NCBI GenBank assembly: GCA_023374025.1
Contig: SIJG01000006.1
Location: 3,235,691-3,299,690 of the forward strand
DNA: 64,000 nt
Direction of reading: 5' to 3'
Source: Heterodera schachtii
Lineage: Eukaryota > Nematoda > Chromadorea > Rhabditida > Heteroderidae
Of this stretch, positions 28,945 through 40,302 are shown piece after piece (the stretch's first letter is position 1; each line of letters begins with the position of its first letter). A model generated the notes under the pieces. It worked only from the letters and a program-made list of their open reading frames with translations, did no database searches and was not told where the DNA came from. Both the position numbers and the translations under genes were made by a program.

Positions 28945-31733
28945 GTCAGGAGTAATTCACCTATTATTTAATTAATGGAAATAATATAATTAAAATGATT
29001 TTTTATTATTGTACAAGTGTCACAATCCTTGACACTGGTAGATTTTATTTTTTTTTTTGTTTTTCTAATTGCTACTTATTTTTGTGCATTAGAATAAAAT
29101 GTCTTCAACATAATTAAATATGAAAAAATTAAAATGTGTGTTATAATAAAATGTTTAATTATATTAATGGATTAGAAAAAGATATTATAAATATTTTAAA
29201 TATGCTCATTACATCATTTGAAAATTTAAGAATATTAAATAGAAGCAAACAAAAGTTTAAAAAAATTTTATAACAGAGGATCATATAGCAACTAAATAAG
29301 CTCCTTAAACAACAAATAAATAATCAATAACTTAACATATTTTAAATATATATTTAAATTATTAATAAAAGATACTTTTATAGATAATATAACTTTATGA
29401 TAATGTAATAAATGTTTACTTTTTGTTTTTATTTGTTACACAAAGTGAACGAAGTGTGGACTGTTCTGAAGAGAGTATGGGAAGAAAAATTTGATGTGTT
29501 GGCTCCACCCGTGAGAATTAAAAGAATTTTATAAAACAAATATTTATTTATAGAAAAAAATGAATAAATAATTTTATTAATATAAAATGCTATGATAATA
29601 TGTAAAAAAAAAAATAATTAAGAATTAATAAATAAAAAAGTAAAATCAACATGAAATCAATTAACAAAATCGGATTTGATTAAACTATTTTTTTACGTTT
29701 TGTAAAAAGATTTATTCAAATGCTTATCAAATATTTAAAATTGATCAACTGAGTTATGAAAAAAATAGATAAAAGCCAGAACTGGTACTATGGTGTTAAT
29801 AAAATAAAATAAATTTACTTGAAAATTAAGATCTTCTCAAAATTATTCTATTTGTCAAAAAAATGTTTTTTGGAATGATTCAAAAAAATTTCTCCCTACT
29901 TAAAAATTTTTATTATAAAAAAATATTATTTAAAAAAATTCCATAATATGAAAAAATCATATAAATATTAATATAAAGAATTTTAATTAATATAGAGATT
30001 AAAATATAAAGTGAAATATGAAGATACCTAATATAACAATATTTTTTCATTTTTATATGATTATTATTGGAAAAATACTAAAAAGTAGTCTATAAATTTC
30101 CATCCAGTCAATTTAATCATCTGATAAAATAAATTTTATTTATGTTTATTTAATAAATAATATAAATTATTAAAGATGCTGCAAAAATATTATATTTTAA
30201 TTAGTTTAAATATGAAAAAAGGTAAAAGCAAGCACAAAACTGTATAATAGACAAAATAAAATTAACGTTTACACACTTCAATTCAAAATTTATTGCAAAA
30301 CTGGCCGATTAGAGCGGCGGCAGAATTTGGAGTAAAATGAACGTGAAAATGTTAAAAACCAAAATATGAATTGGCTTAGAGAAATAAATGTCTAAATAAA
30401 TTAAAATAGCTTTTAAAATGATATCTAATTTTCTATTGAATTTAATGCAATACAAATTAAACCTAAAATAATTTAATTTATTGAATAAAACGGAATCAGA
30501 TTAACTTTTTAAAATAAAATGAATTCATTACAGATGTATGCATTAAATAATAAATACATGATTTAATTAAGATTATTGCTTTTATGCATGAAATTTTAAA
30601 ATATTCATTTAGTAAATCGAATCCAAATAAAATATATAAATTATTGAATCGAATAAAGGTTTAAAAACTTATGTATTGCATATGAAATTGTTTATCGGTT
30701 TACAATTATAGCAACCTTTTAAATCTTTTTGGGGCTAAGAGAACTTGACATAATTAAATGAAGTTAAAGTAAGTTTAAAATCAAATTTTTTGCTTTTCAT
30801 AGAGCTATATATTGTAATTTAAAAATTCATTTTTTATATAATTTTAATCTTTCACTTAGTTTGCGGATTTCAACATGAATTAAAATTTTTTTGATATTTA
30901 GTTTGTTTATTTTTATATTTTTAACCTCTAAGCATTTATTTTATTTATTTTCTAAATGAGTAATTTTTTAAACTTATGCAATTTATTAATTTATTCAATA
31001 TTCGTGCTGACGAAAGTTTGCCACCTATTTATTCAGCTGTTCTACACTTAGCTTAAATTCGTGGGATATATGGGATCCATCATAAATTAATTTTATAAAT
31101 AGTAAAATTACGTTTTGCTTTAAAATATTGTTTTAATTATTTGGGCTAATTATAACTAATTCCATATTTTTATAAATGAACGAGTGAGATTAATGTTTGA
31201 ACAATTCTCGTTAAGGGAAGAGAAAAGTGATCTTAATATGCTTTTGAATAGTTTCGATTAAACACATTTTACAAATTTCTTAAAAAATGATTAACACTTA
31301 ACCGATTGACACTGTTTTTTATACGATTACTTTATTTAGTATTGTTTTTTTCGTTATCAGATTTTCGGGATTTTGTCTTTTGTAAGAATATAAAATTTGG
31401 AATTTAAGGCATAATAATTATTTTATTTAATATTAATTAAAATATTACAATAAATTCTTTGATTTTTGGTCTGAATCGGTTACAATATTATTTGTGTGTT
31501 TTTTATATTCTTTTTCAAATATTTTTTATAAATGGAAAGTTTTAAATATTATTAAAAAAATAGGAATTATAAATCTTCTGCTTGAAGTTTATTTAAAATA
31601 ATTTATAAGAGTTCAGATTTTGGTTCTAATTGAAATTAATAATTATTAATGGCCCAATTAATAGTCAGATAATTCCCTTTGGTCCCCGACTATCTCTGAG
31701 TCCATTCAATAAAGAAATCATTATTTTTGTTAT
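28945..31733 (-). repeat. Right arm of giant inverted repeat
   Basis: Reverse complement of 25046-27832. The match ends where AAAATAATGAT and the following bases stop agreeing, near 31,733. Right of it the sequence is unrelated to the left flank, which limits how the structure formed. Confidence 0.9.
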
Positions 31734-33876
31734 AAAAAAATAATAATTTTATTTTTCATTTTTAGCTTACTTTTTATTAAATCTCGTGATAATTATATTT
31801 ATATCATTTTCAAACGGAATGATATTAATTTTTTATAGTTCATTTATTTTAATTATTTTTCGTTCGTATGTTATAATGAAACAAATATATGACAGCAAAT
31901 ATACTTAGTAGATTAAAATTGAATATAAAAATAAATAACATGAAACAGTAAAATTGAATATAAAAATAAATACCATGAAACATTTTCTTGTTATACATGC
32001 TTTCATGTTTTATTGGAAATTTAATTCGTGGTTTCATAACTAAATGCTAATTTGTTTTATTTTTATCGTTATAGTCCTTACTGATTTTTATGAATCCGTT
32101 TAATGTTATTTATTGATTTTTACTTTTTTAAATTTATTATTTTTATTTTTTGCGTCGTATTTTATAGTAGCACTTGTTATTAAATTAAATTTCATTGTTT
32201 CTTTTTCCTAGAAATAAATAATTATTTAAATTTCTTCTAATTCTTGACTAATTTTTTATCATTTCTTTTAAAATTCCTCTTGCCAGAGTATCGTAATCGC
32301 CAGAAACCTTTCAATTTGAATCTGCTTGAGTTATTTAGTTTTTTTTACCCTTTTAAATTATTTTATTTGTACGATTATTTTAGTTACTATGAAACTAAAT
32401 AAATTTCATTGTTTTTTTTTCTAGAAATAAATAATTGTATAAAAGATTTTTTCAAATTGATTAGACTTAAATATTAATGATGCAAATAAAAATAGATTAA
32501 TGCAAAATCAAATTCATATTGAAATCAAAAATTCTTAAAACTTATTGTAATTTTCAAATAACCAACTATTTGCTTTTGGGTTTATTAATATTGCATAAGT
32601 CAAGGCGAATGATAAAATCATTAATTTTATTAAAATTAAATTATAAAAATAACAAAATATTTAATTTAATTTTTTATAAATAAAATTTTACAAATTAAAA
32701 CAATACGATACATATATTGAAAGTACGGTGCTAATTTGACAAATATTTCAATATTGCAAAATTAAGAAAAAATACCACATACACATACACGAGTAAATTA
32801 TTATGATGTAAGAAAGCTTTTAATAAAAATTTATAATTGAAATTAAATAGAACTATCATTAAAGATGAGCCGAAGTTACAAAACTATCAATTATATAAAA
32901 TATTTTATTTATAAGCATAACTTCTTAAACAAAGTCAAATTTATCATTCTTGGTATTAAGATAATGTTATGATTTATAATGTACCCATTCTCAAAATGAA
33001 AGTTGAATGGAGAATGGAAGAAGATATTTATATAAATTAATTCATAAATTTAAAATAAGCCAAATTAGCAATGCCTAAATTGGTAGAGTTCGACGCAAGA
33101 TAATAAAATAAAGAGATATACTTTAATTGAAAATGCTAGCAGTAAGCAAAACATTAAAATAAAAATTAATTAGTTTTACTCAGGTCGCACTATAAGTAAC
33201 AGTTAATGAGCAAAAGCACACAAGACTTTTATCAATAATTATTATAAATTAAAACTTCAAGAAAAAAGCAAAATAAAATCATTATTTTTTAAAATTATGA
33301 GAATTATAAAAATGAGGAATAAAAGATATGAACAAAAAATAATGTTAATAAAACAAAATTGTATAAATTAAATCAACATTATCTTTCCCTAACCTACAAA
33401 GTATGTCAATAGGTCTAAAATATAAATTTTAAATACTCATATGAAAATTTATATTTAAAATTATTAAATAATATAGGCTAAAATTTCATTTTTTTTATTT
33501 AAAAGTAAAAAAAGAAATTCATTCTTAAGCTAATGCATAAAACATGATATTAGCAAAACTAAAAATAAAAACAAACCGAAAAAATATTGAAATTTGTGTT
33601 TAATTATCTTTGCAAAAGACCATAATAAAAAATGACTGATAAGGTTAATTTGAACATTAAACCCAGATAATCGGAAATATAAAATCGTTCGTAAAAGTTA
33701 GGCTAAATTTACTATTTTTTCTTAATAATGATAAAGTTAATCACAATGAAATGATAAATAAGGATTTTTAGCTTTAATTTGAAAATAGCCAAAATAACCA
33801 AATTAGAAGATTTTGGATTGAAATATTAAAAAAGTTTTATTTTAAATATTGATTTAAAGAGATTGGAATAAAAAAT
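31734..33876. other. AT-rich intergenic DNA, no supportable gene
   Basis: AT-rich. A short tandem duplication occurs near 31,914-31,980, where 'AATTGAATATAAAAATAAA' is repeated about 40 bases apart. No coding signal was recognised. Confidence 0.5.
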
Positions 33877-33935
33877 CCGAAACGTATCTCTGCAAAATTT
33901 GGTGAGCATCTGATCAATTTTAAATTATTTGTGGA
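33877..33935. repeat. 59-bp direct repeat, copy 1
   Basis: Begins CCGAAACGTATCTCTGC and ends ATTATTTGTGGA. It matches 34043-34101 with a single visible base difference. Confidence 0.8.
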
Positions 33936-34042
33936 CTATCAAATTTTCTGAAATTTTTTTAAGTGTAAAAGTGGTGGGTGTCTGCAAAAAATTTTCACCG
34001 GGTTTAAAAAATCTAGGAAAATTTGTAAGGATATGTAGTGGT

Positions 34043-34101
34043 CCGAAACGTATCTCTGCAAAATTTGGTGAGCCTCTGATCAATTTTAAATTATTTGTGG
34101 A
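34043..34101. repeat. 59-bp direct repeat, copy 2
   Basis: Second copy, 166 bases from the first. The 107-base segment between them has a GTGGTGGGTGTCTGC patch. The small minus-strand ORF across this pair (33925-34113) has no domain. Confidence 0.8.
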
Positions 34102-35784
34102 ATAAAAAATCAATTAATATTTTTAAAAGATATTTTCCACAATTAATCAAAAAATACAACATTAATAAAATTGTATAAAAAATTTATTTTTTTTTCAAAC
34201 ATTAATGTGCACTTTTTATAACATTCAATTTAATTTAAATAAAACGAATAAATGTCTTATTTAGTTTACTTTTTTTTTGTTTTATTTATAATCCATTATT
34301 TTTCTTTAGCATCCGAGAGCAATTATTGAAGAAGTTGTTCCAATTGGTTCAAAGGTTCATTATATATAATAAATTAATTTCTTCAAATTATGTGATCTTT
34401 CTTTTAAAGTGTTTGTTAATGATTCTAAATGGTACCGAAACATCCATTTTTTCTCCCTTATTAAAAAAACTTCTAATTATTAGTTTTTTATACGCAGAAT
34501 CATATTTAATTTTGTTCAAAAATTTATTTTATTACTTTGCTTAAAATGTTTTATTTTATTAAAGAAATAATTTAAACAAATTTTTTTAAACAAATATTTA
34601 TTAAATTATTGAAGATAGAAATGATACATTCTTCAGAAGACATTGGCGCAATTTCAGTTAAACATGCTTGACAATTTGTCAGATTTTAAATAAAATGCAA
34701 AAATTCTTTTGCCTGTTCATCATTGAGTAAAATCGATTTGAATTTACATTGGATAAACATCTAAAATCTTGGAAGATAAAATTAATAAAGAATATAAGTT
34801 TATTTTAATTTTATTTTATTTACTTATGAGTCAACAAACAATTTTTTTGAATTTTATACTTTTGCACAAAAATTTCGGTAAAAATATTTATTTTGAAGAT
34901 AACACCAAAATGCTTTAAATTTAAATTGTATTCTCTGGAAGCATTGATAAATTTCTAATTTATTATTATAAAGAAATTGTGCCACTTATCTTTATTTTGA
35001 TGCCATTTAAAACATGAAGATTCTAGATGTAATGCTCAAACATTTATTTAAAAAAATTTATGAAATTTAACAAGAATAATAACAAAATTACTTTCTTGTA
35101 CAAATTAATATAAGAATTTAAAAATAAAATCCGAAAAAAAAAAAATCGTGAAAAAGATATTAGTTTTCAAAATAATTTAAAACAATTATAAAAATTTAAA
35201 AAATTTTTAATCAAATAAACGAAGTAATTATTTTTTTAAATAAAAGAACATGAAAAGTTCAATATGAAGCTTTGTGGATCAACTCGATGATTATATACCG
35301 ATCCCCGACCTGATGTTCAACAGCTCCGCGTGCATAATCCGAAATGAAGGTGTATATAACAAGAAATTGAATATTTCGCTTTACTAAAAGTTTGAAACAA
35401 AATTTATTTTTTGATTATAAAAGAGATTTCTTCTCTACATATAAAACGAAGTAAAAATAATACATATGAATCGGTAAAAAGCTTAAAAATTATAAATAAA
35501 ATGAAAACAATTTCTATTCATATAAAATAAATCGGAAAAATTAAAGCCGAATTATTAATTAATAAGACACAAACAATTTGGGTTTAATAAAAAGCTTAAA
35601 AACGCAAAATTTAATTTTTTTTTAAAATTAGGCATTTTATTCGCCGGTAACACCCACCTAATTGGTTCATTGCACAAAATCGACAAACACAAATGCCTTT
35701 TAAAGTATGCAAATAAATTTAGTTATTGAAATTTTACTTTTAAAATTAATGTTTTAATTTTAAATTGAATCAGGACAGGGAGAA
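34102..35784. other. AT-rich intergenic DNA, no supportable gene
   Basis: AT-rich. A less AT-rich patch near 35,275-35,345 (CCCCGACCTGATG...CTCCGCGTGC) could be an exon relic but shows no recognisable protein. Confidence 0.45.
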
Positions 35785-35793
35785 ACCAAATAC
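35785..35793. repeat. Left target-site duplication ACCAAATAC
   Basis: Exact 9-bp match to 36453-36461, flanking the element between them. Confidence 0.75.
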
Positions 35794-36452
35794 CGTGGTG
35801 AGTCGTTCCACAAAAAAGCTCAGTGTGGGCGTTCCACAAAAAAGCTCAGTGTGGGCGTTCCATAAAAAAGCTCAGTGATTGATTGGTCATTTTCCGGAAG
35901 CCTAAAGCACCACTTCGGGGCACCAAAAGTGCCGGATCCGGAACCCGGACCGGCCCGGTTAAGAACAATTTTTTGTTCAGTTTTTCAAGGGCTATCTCCC
36001 AGGTCGGGTCCGGTTCTTGATCCATTCGCTTGGAGCCCGTCATGGATCGGGCACATCTGCCGGAGGACTCTCAGCCTCGCCCCCGATCCTGTCGATGGCT
36101 AACTCAAGCTAAGCTTGCCGGTACCAGCGGCTTTTTGTACAGCTCGATGAGCTCTACAAAATGGTATCAATGGCGTCAGGCTAGATCTACTACAAATGGA
36201 GAAAATTGGCGAGAAGTGATGTGAAAAATTGAAAAATTAAAATTTTGCAAATTCCTTGCGTCCCGCCGTACATTGGTGTTAACCGGACGGCACCGTGTTT
36301 TGTGAATTGAATAATTAAATTTATTTATTTAATTTTATCGACCACTGAGCTTTTTTGTGGATCGCCCACACTGAGCTTCTTTTGTGGAACGCCCACACTG
36401 AGCTTTTTGTGGAACGCCCACACTGAGCTTTTTTGTGGAACGACCTAGCACC
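35794..36452. mobile_element. Non-autonomous TIR transposon with inverted 26-bp arrays (MULE-like)
   Basis: A 659-bp element between exact 9-bp direct repeats. The left end has three head-to-tail copies of a 26-bp unit (starts GTTCCACAAAAAAGCTCAG, ends TGTGGGC). The right end has four copies inverted (CTGAGCTTTTTTGTGGAAC). The termini are GTGGTGAGTCGTTCCAC and, complemented, GGTGCTAGGTCGTTCCAC. The core (35,885-36,340) is GC-rich, with GGATCCGGAACCCGGACCGG and other CpG-containing stretches. Short frames in it show no transposase. The architecture matches the element at 9389-10065 although the repeat sequence differs. Confidence 0.75.
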
Positions 36453-36461
36453 ACCAAATAC
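36453..36461. repeat. Right target-site duplication ACCAAATAC
   Basis: Exact copy of 35785-35793. Confidence 0.75.
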
Positions 36462-39117
36462 TAGCCAACCATTAGATATAGTTTATAATCTTGAATTTAA
36501 ATATAACTATTTAAAATAGGGTTTTCAATTAACAAAGGAAAAAAGGCTTATAGAAATTATAATTAAAATAATATTATCATTAACTAATGAATGTATAATA
36601 ATAATATTTAATAGTGTTAAATAAAAGTATTAAATTGAATAAAGTTAAATAAAAATAATTAATAAAGGAAAATAAAAAATTCGTTAATTTTTGTAATGAA
36701 CTGCACCGATAGGTCGCAGTAATACTAAATTTATACAAACTGAAACCAAATAAATAATAATCAAAGTAAAAAATAAAAGAGTAAAAAAGTGTTGCGAGAT
36801 TATGAAAATTTTGATTCAGATTAAAAAAAGATAAAAAATAAAAGATTGAAATTCGCGGCACAAAAAAGTTCATTGTTTCTAATAATCAAAACATAAAATT
36901 TAAAATGATGATTTTCCAAATATTCATAAAAATGTATTGCTTAAACAAAAAGTAAATAATCAATAATTTATTAATTGCTTTAAATATATATTGTAAATTA
37001 AATTATTGAAAGAATCGTTTTGACTTATTGACACATCCAGCTAATGTTCGAAGATCAATTTAATAAGAAAAATTAAATTTATGGAAAAGTACAATAAAGA
37101 ATACAAAAACATATTAAAACATTTTAGTTCTTTAAAAATACTAATGTTTTTTGCTAGTTTACAACTAATTTCGAAAACCACATTCGTGGCCACGCAACTT
37201 TCCATGGCGGACCATATCAATAATCGCCGCTAACGTTCATTTGATATCCACACGAGGCAAATAAACATTTTCTATCGATTTATATAATAATTTCTATAAA
37301 CTAAATAAAAAAATACAATATTGAAGTAAAAATAATGTATATAAATCTCTTAATAATATATAAAAGTTAAAGATTATAGAGTATAATCATTTATATCAAT
37401 ATAATTTGTACAATAAGAAAGAAATGAAAATAGGGTAAGCTTTTTAAAAATTAACGATTATCGCTATGTATTTTATAATATTTATTCTATAGCTTGAAAA
37501 AAGCCGATATTGATTAAAACTAATAAATATAAATAAAAATTAAAATAAGTAATGAAAAAAAAAATTACATCATTTAATTTAGAGTAATTAAACTCCAGGG
37601 AAAACCAAAGTGAAACCAACAAAGAATAACTCATTATAAATATAATTATATTGCGAGTTTCACTCGTTCATTCTATTTTTTTTCTTTAAATTACATAATT
37701 TAGAAGTTAGATTATACCCTCTATTGTACTTTATCCAAAATAAATGTCATGCCCTGCTTAACTGACCTCGCCTGTTTAAATTATTTTTTGAAATGTGTAT
37801 AAAATGCAAAATTATTGTAAAATGTTAGATATTTTTTTAAATTAAATTATATCATGAATTTAAGAATTCTTCTCTTATCTCCAATGAAATTTCTCACGAC
37901 CCAAACTGCTTTACCTTTGTATTATAATTGGGTTTTAAATTTTCGTGTTGTAAAAGATACCAATGATTTGTATAGTTTTGGCGGAATGGCTCTATTATAA
38001 TTAATTATTTTATTGTTGTCATCGTTTTCGGATCACTTCAAAAAACATAAAATTTATCTTGGTTAATAAACTTATTTAATTCTTCGAGAATAATGCAGAA
38101 TAATTTCTTAAATTATTGTCTTAGTATTTTGCACACATCATTTTGGCGTAATTATACATCATTTATAGACTATTTAAACTATTCTTTTTCTCGCACTAAA
38201 ATACTTATTTTAATAATTATATTAATTATTTAAAACAATTTTTTATTTCAAAGAACAAACGTTTGCAAATTATTCATACAAACGCATTCATAAATATTTT
38301 AATAGTTGAAAAACTAAATTATGAAAATATTGTAAATTTTGAATATTTATTTATTTCTTGTTTTCGTGATGTTGATGTTGAAAACAAAAAAATCCATTAA
38401 TTTTAATTAATTTATTTATCATTTAATTAATGTAAATTAAACTCTGTATTATAATTATGGTTTGCTATAATAAATTTATTATTTAAATATGTTTTATACT
38501 TAATTAACAAATAATAAGGAAGAAAGATTGAATGTTCGAGCAAAAAGTTAAAAATCATTATTAATTCCATTTAATTTACTAATCCAAAGGAGAGACTTAA
38601 AACTGATAAAAATATAATTAAATCAAAATTTTGCCCTGTCTGAGTTAATTCTCACACAATTAAATGGTTTCTTAAAAAGAAATAAAATTAAAATTTTATG
38701 AAATTTTCTTATTTTCTTAAAAAAATGCTTGTTATCAAATTAATTTTTAAAAAAAATATATATGAACTAATAAATGAATATAAAATGTCATACCAAGGTC
38801 TTGGACTTTTTTTAAGCCTGCTAAGAGAATGTATATATTTTAATTTAAAATAAAATATTGAATTATTTATGTTTTAAAAAACAAAACAAAAAAAGAAGTG
38901 CAAATATTACAATAATAACGGAAAAATTTAAAAAGAAAAGGCATAGAGATTTGCTTAACTAGATATAAATTGAAATGAACTCAGACCAAATTTATTACAC
39001 AAGAAAACTCAAATTAATTCAGGAAATTAAAATAAATTCATTAACATACAATCAGCGCCCTCAAACACACCCTGAAACTTTTATAAAGTTTTGCATATTA
39101 ACATGAGAATGAATGTT
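36462..39117. other. AT-rich DNA, no supportable gene; expected 3' LTR not found
   Basis: AT-rich sequence left of the gypsy integrase. No copy of the LTR at 46592-46852 was found here, so the element is truncated at its 3' end. A slightly less AT-rich patch lies near 37,170-37,260. Confidence 0.5.
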
Positions 39118-40302
39118 TTATAATAATAATAGTGGCGGTGTCCTTTGATTTGGCTCAATGGCCACTCGTTCCTGAATGGGGGGTTCCCAATTTGAATTGT
39201 TCTCAACATCCAATCGGCGCCGAAGCTGGTTGGCATGCCGATGGACAATTCGGCAGAGTGTTGGCACGTGGACACGGTAGGTCGGCGAGTTGCTGAGCCT
39301 TTCAACAATTGTGCCCTGTAGCCAATGGCTTTTTCCAAGGCGATAATTCAAGAGCAGGACGGCATCCGTTGGGAGGAACTCAGTAGCTTTTGTGCCATGG
39401 TTCCGATCGAATTGCTGTGCCATTTTGGCTGAATAGTCCTTTTGGTGCTGCTTGAACTTACCCTTTTCAAATTTCTCCGACTGATCAGTTTGTCCTTTTG
39501 GGTGGACGAGTGCCAATTTGGTGCGGAGTTTCCGTCCAAGGAACAACTGATCAGGCGAATATCCGTCGATGGCAGAATTTGGCGTTGATCGGTACGAGAG
39601 CAACACTTTTTCGAGGCTGTTCTTGACGCCTTTGCACTTCATCATCGCCCTTTTGAATGTGTCGACGAAACGTTCGACTTGTCCGTTGCATTGGGGATGG
39701 AATGGCGGCGTAAAAGTGTGCTTAATTCCGAACTCCTTACAGAGTGACGCAAATTCGGAAGAACGAAATTGTGTTCCGTTATCAGAAACAATTTCTTCGG
39801 GAATGCCGAGTCGATGGATGATTGAACGGAGTGTGAAGACGGTTGCCGCGGCCGTCATTGAGTTCATTTGGTAAACCTCAGGCCATTTGGAGAATGAGTC
39901 CACCAAAATGAAGTAGACATGTCCATCTTGGCATGGTCCCGCAAAATCGATGTGTACCCGTTGGAAAACCTTGTCGGTTGGAGTCCAAGGGGCGAGCGGT
40001 GCCTTGATCGGTGCTTTTTGCGCCTTTTGGCATTCTTCACACTGACGGACGATCCGTTCAATTTCCGAGTCCATGCCGGGCCAATATACGTGTTGGCGGG
40101 CGAGTGCTTTCATGCGCACAATTCCGGGATGTGCCATGTGCAGGGACTTCAACATTCGGTTGCGAAGCGATTGGGGGATGACAACGCGATTTTGGAAGAG
40201 CAAACAGCCCTCAATTTCCAAAATGTTTTCCCTTTTCGGAAAATATGGTGCGATGTCCGGGTCGCTGCTTTTCTTTGGCCAATTCGATTGGGTGAATGCC
40301 AA
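39118..40302 (-). CDS. Ty3/gypsy integrase
   Basis: Protein of 394 residues; the true N-terminus is the end of RNase H in another frame. It has the zinc-binding HHCC region (H55, H58 ... C88, C91, within QCEECQ), a retroviral integrase core with the full catalytic triad D119 (VHIDFAGP), D174 (IVSDNGTQF) and E210 (NGQVERFV, D-35-E spacing), and a C-terminal SH3-like part (WLQGTIVERLSNSPTYRV). It would insert the element cDNA into host DNA. The ORF is intact, but it sits in a -1 frame relative to the RT-RNase H ORF near 40,310, so it is uncoupled unless recoding occurs. The first 8 residues or so may belong to the upstream linker. Confidence 0.85.
   Translation of the reverse strand: MAFTQSNWPKKSSDPDIAPYFPKRENILEIEGCLLFQNRVVIPQSLRNRMLKSLHMAHPGIVRMKALARQHVYWPGMDSEIERIVRQCEECQKAQKAPIKAPLAPWTPTDKVFQRVHIDFAGPCQDGHVYFILVDSFSKWPEVYQMNSMTAAATVFTLRSIIHRLGIPEEIVSDNGTQFRSSEFASLCKEFGIKHTFTPPFHPQCNGQVERFVDTFKRAMMKCKGVKNSLEKVLLSYRSTPNSAIDGYSPDQLFLGRKLRTKLALVHPKGQTDQSEKFEKGKFKQHQKDYSAKMAQQFDRNHGTKATEFLPTDAVLLLNYRLGKSHWLQGTIVERLSNSPTYRVHVPTLCRIVHRHANQLRRRLDVENNSNWEPPIQERVAIEPNQRTPPLLLL

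Noticed and set aside
25046..31733. Giant inverted repeat as a sequencing palindrome artefact
   Set aside because: Arms differ by scattered substitutions and indels and enclose a 1.1-kb non-palindromic spacer, unlike a missed-adapter read artefact. Long reads would settle it.
35846..36224. Small ORFs in the GC-rich core of the 35.8-kb element
   Set aside because: Overlapping on both strands, no domain, no transposase signature; openness follows from GC content.
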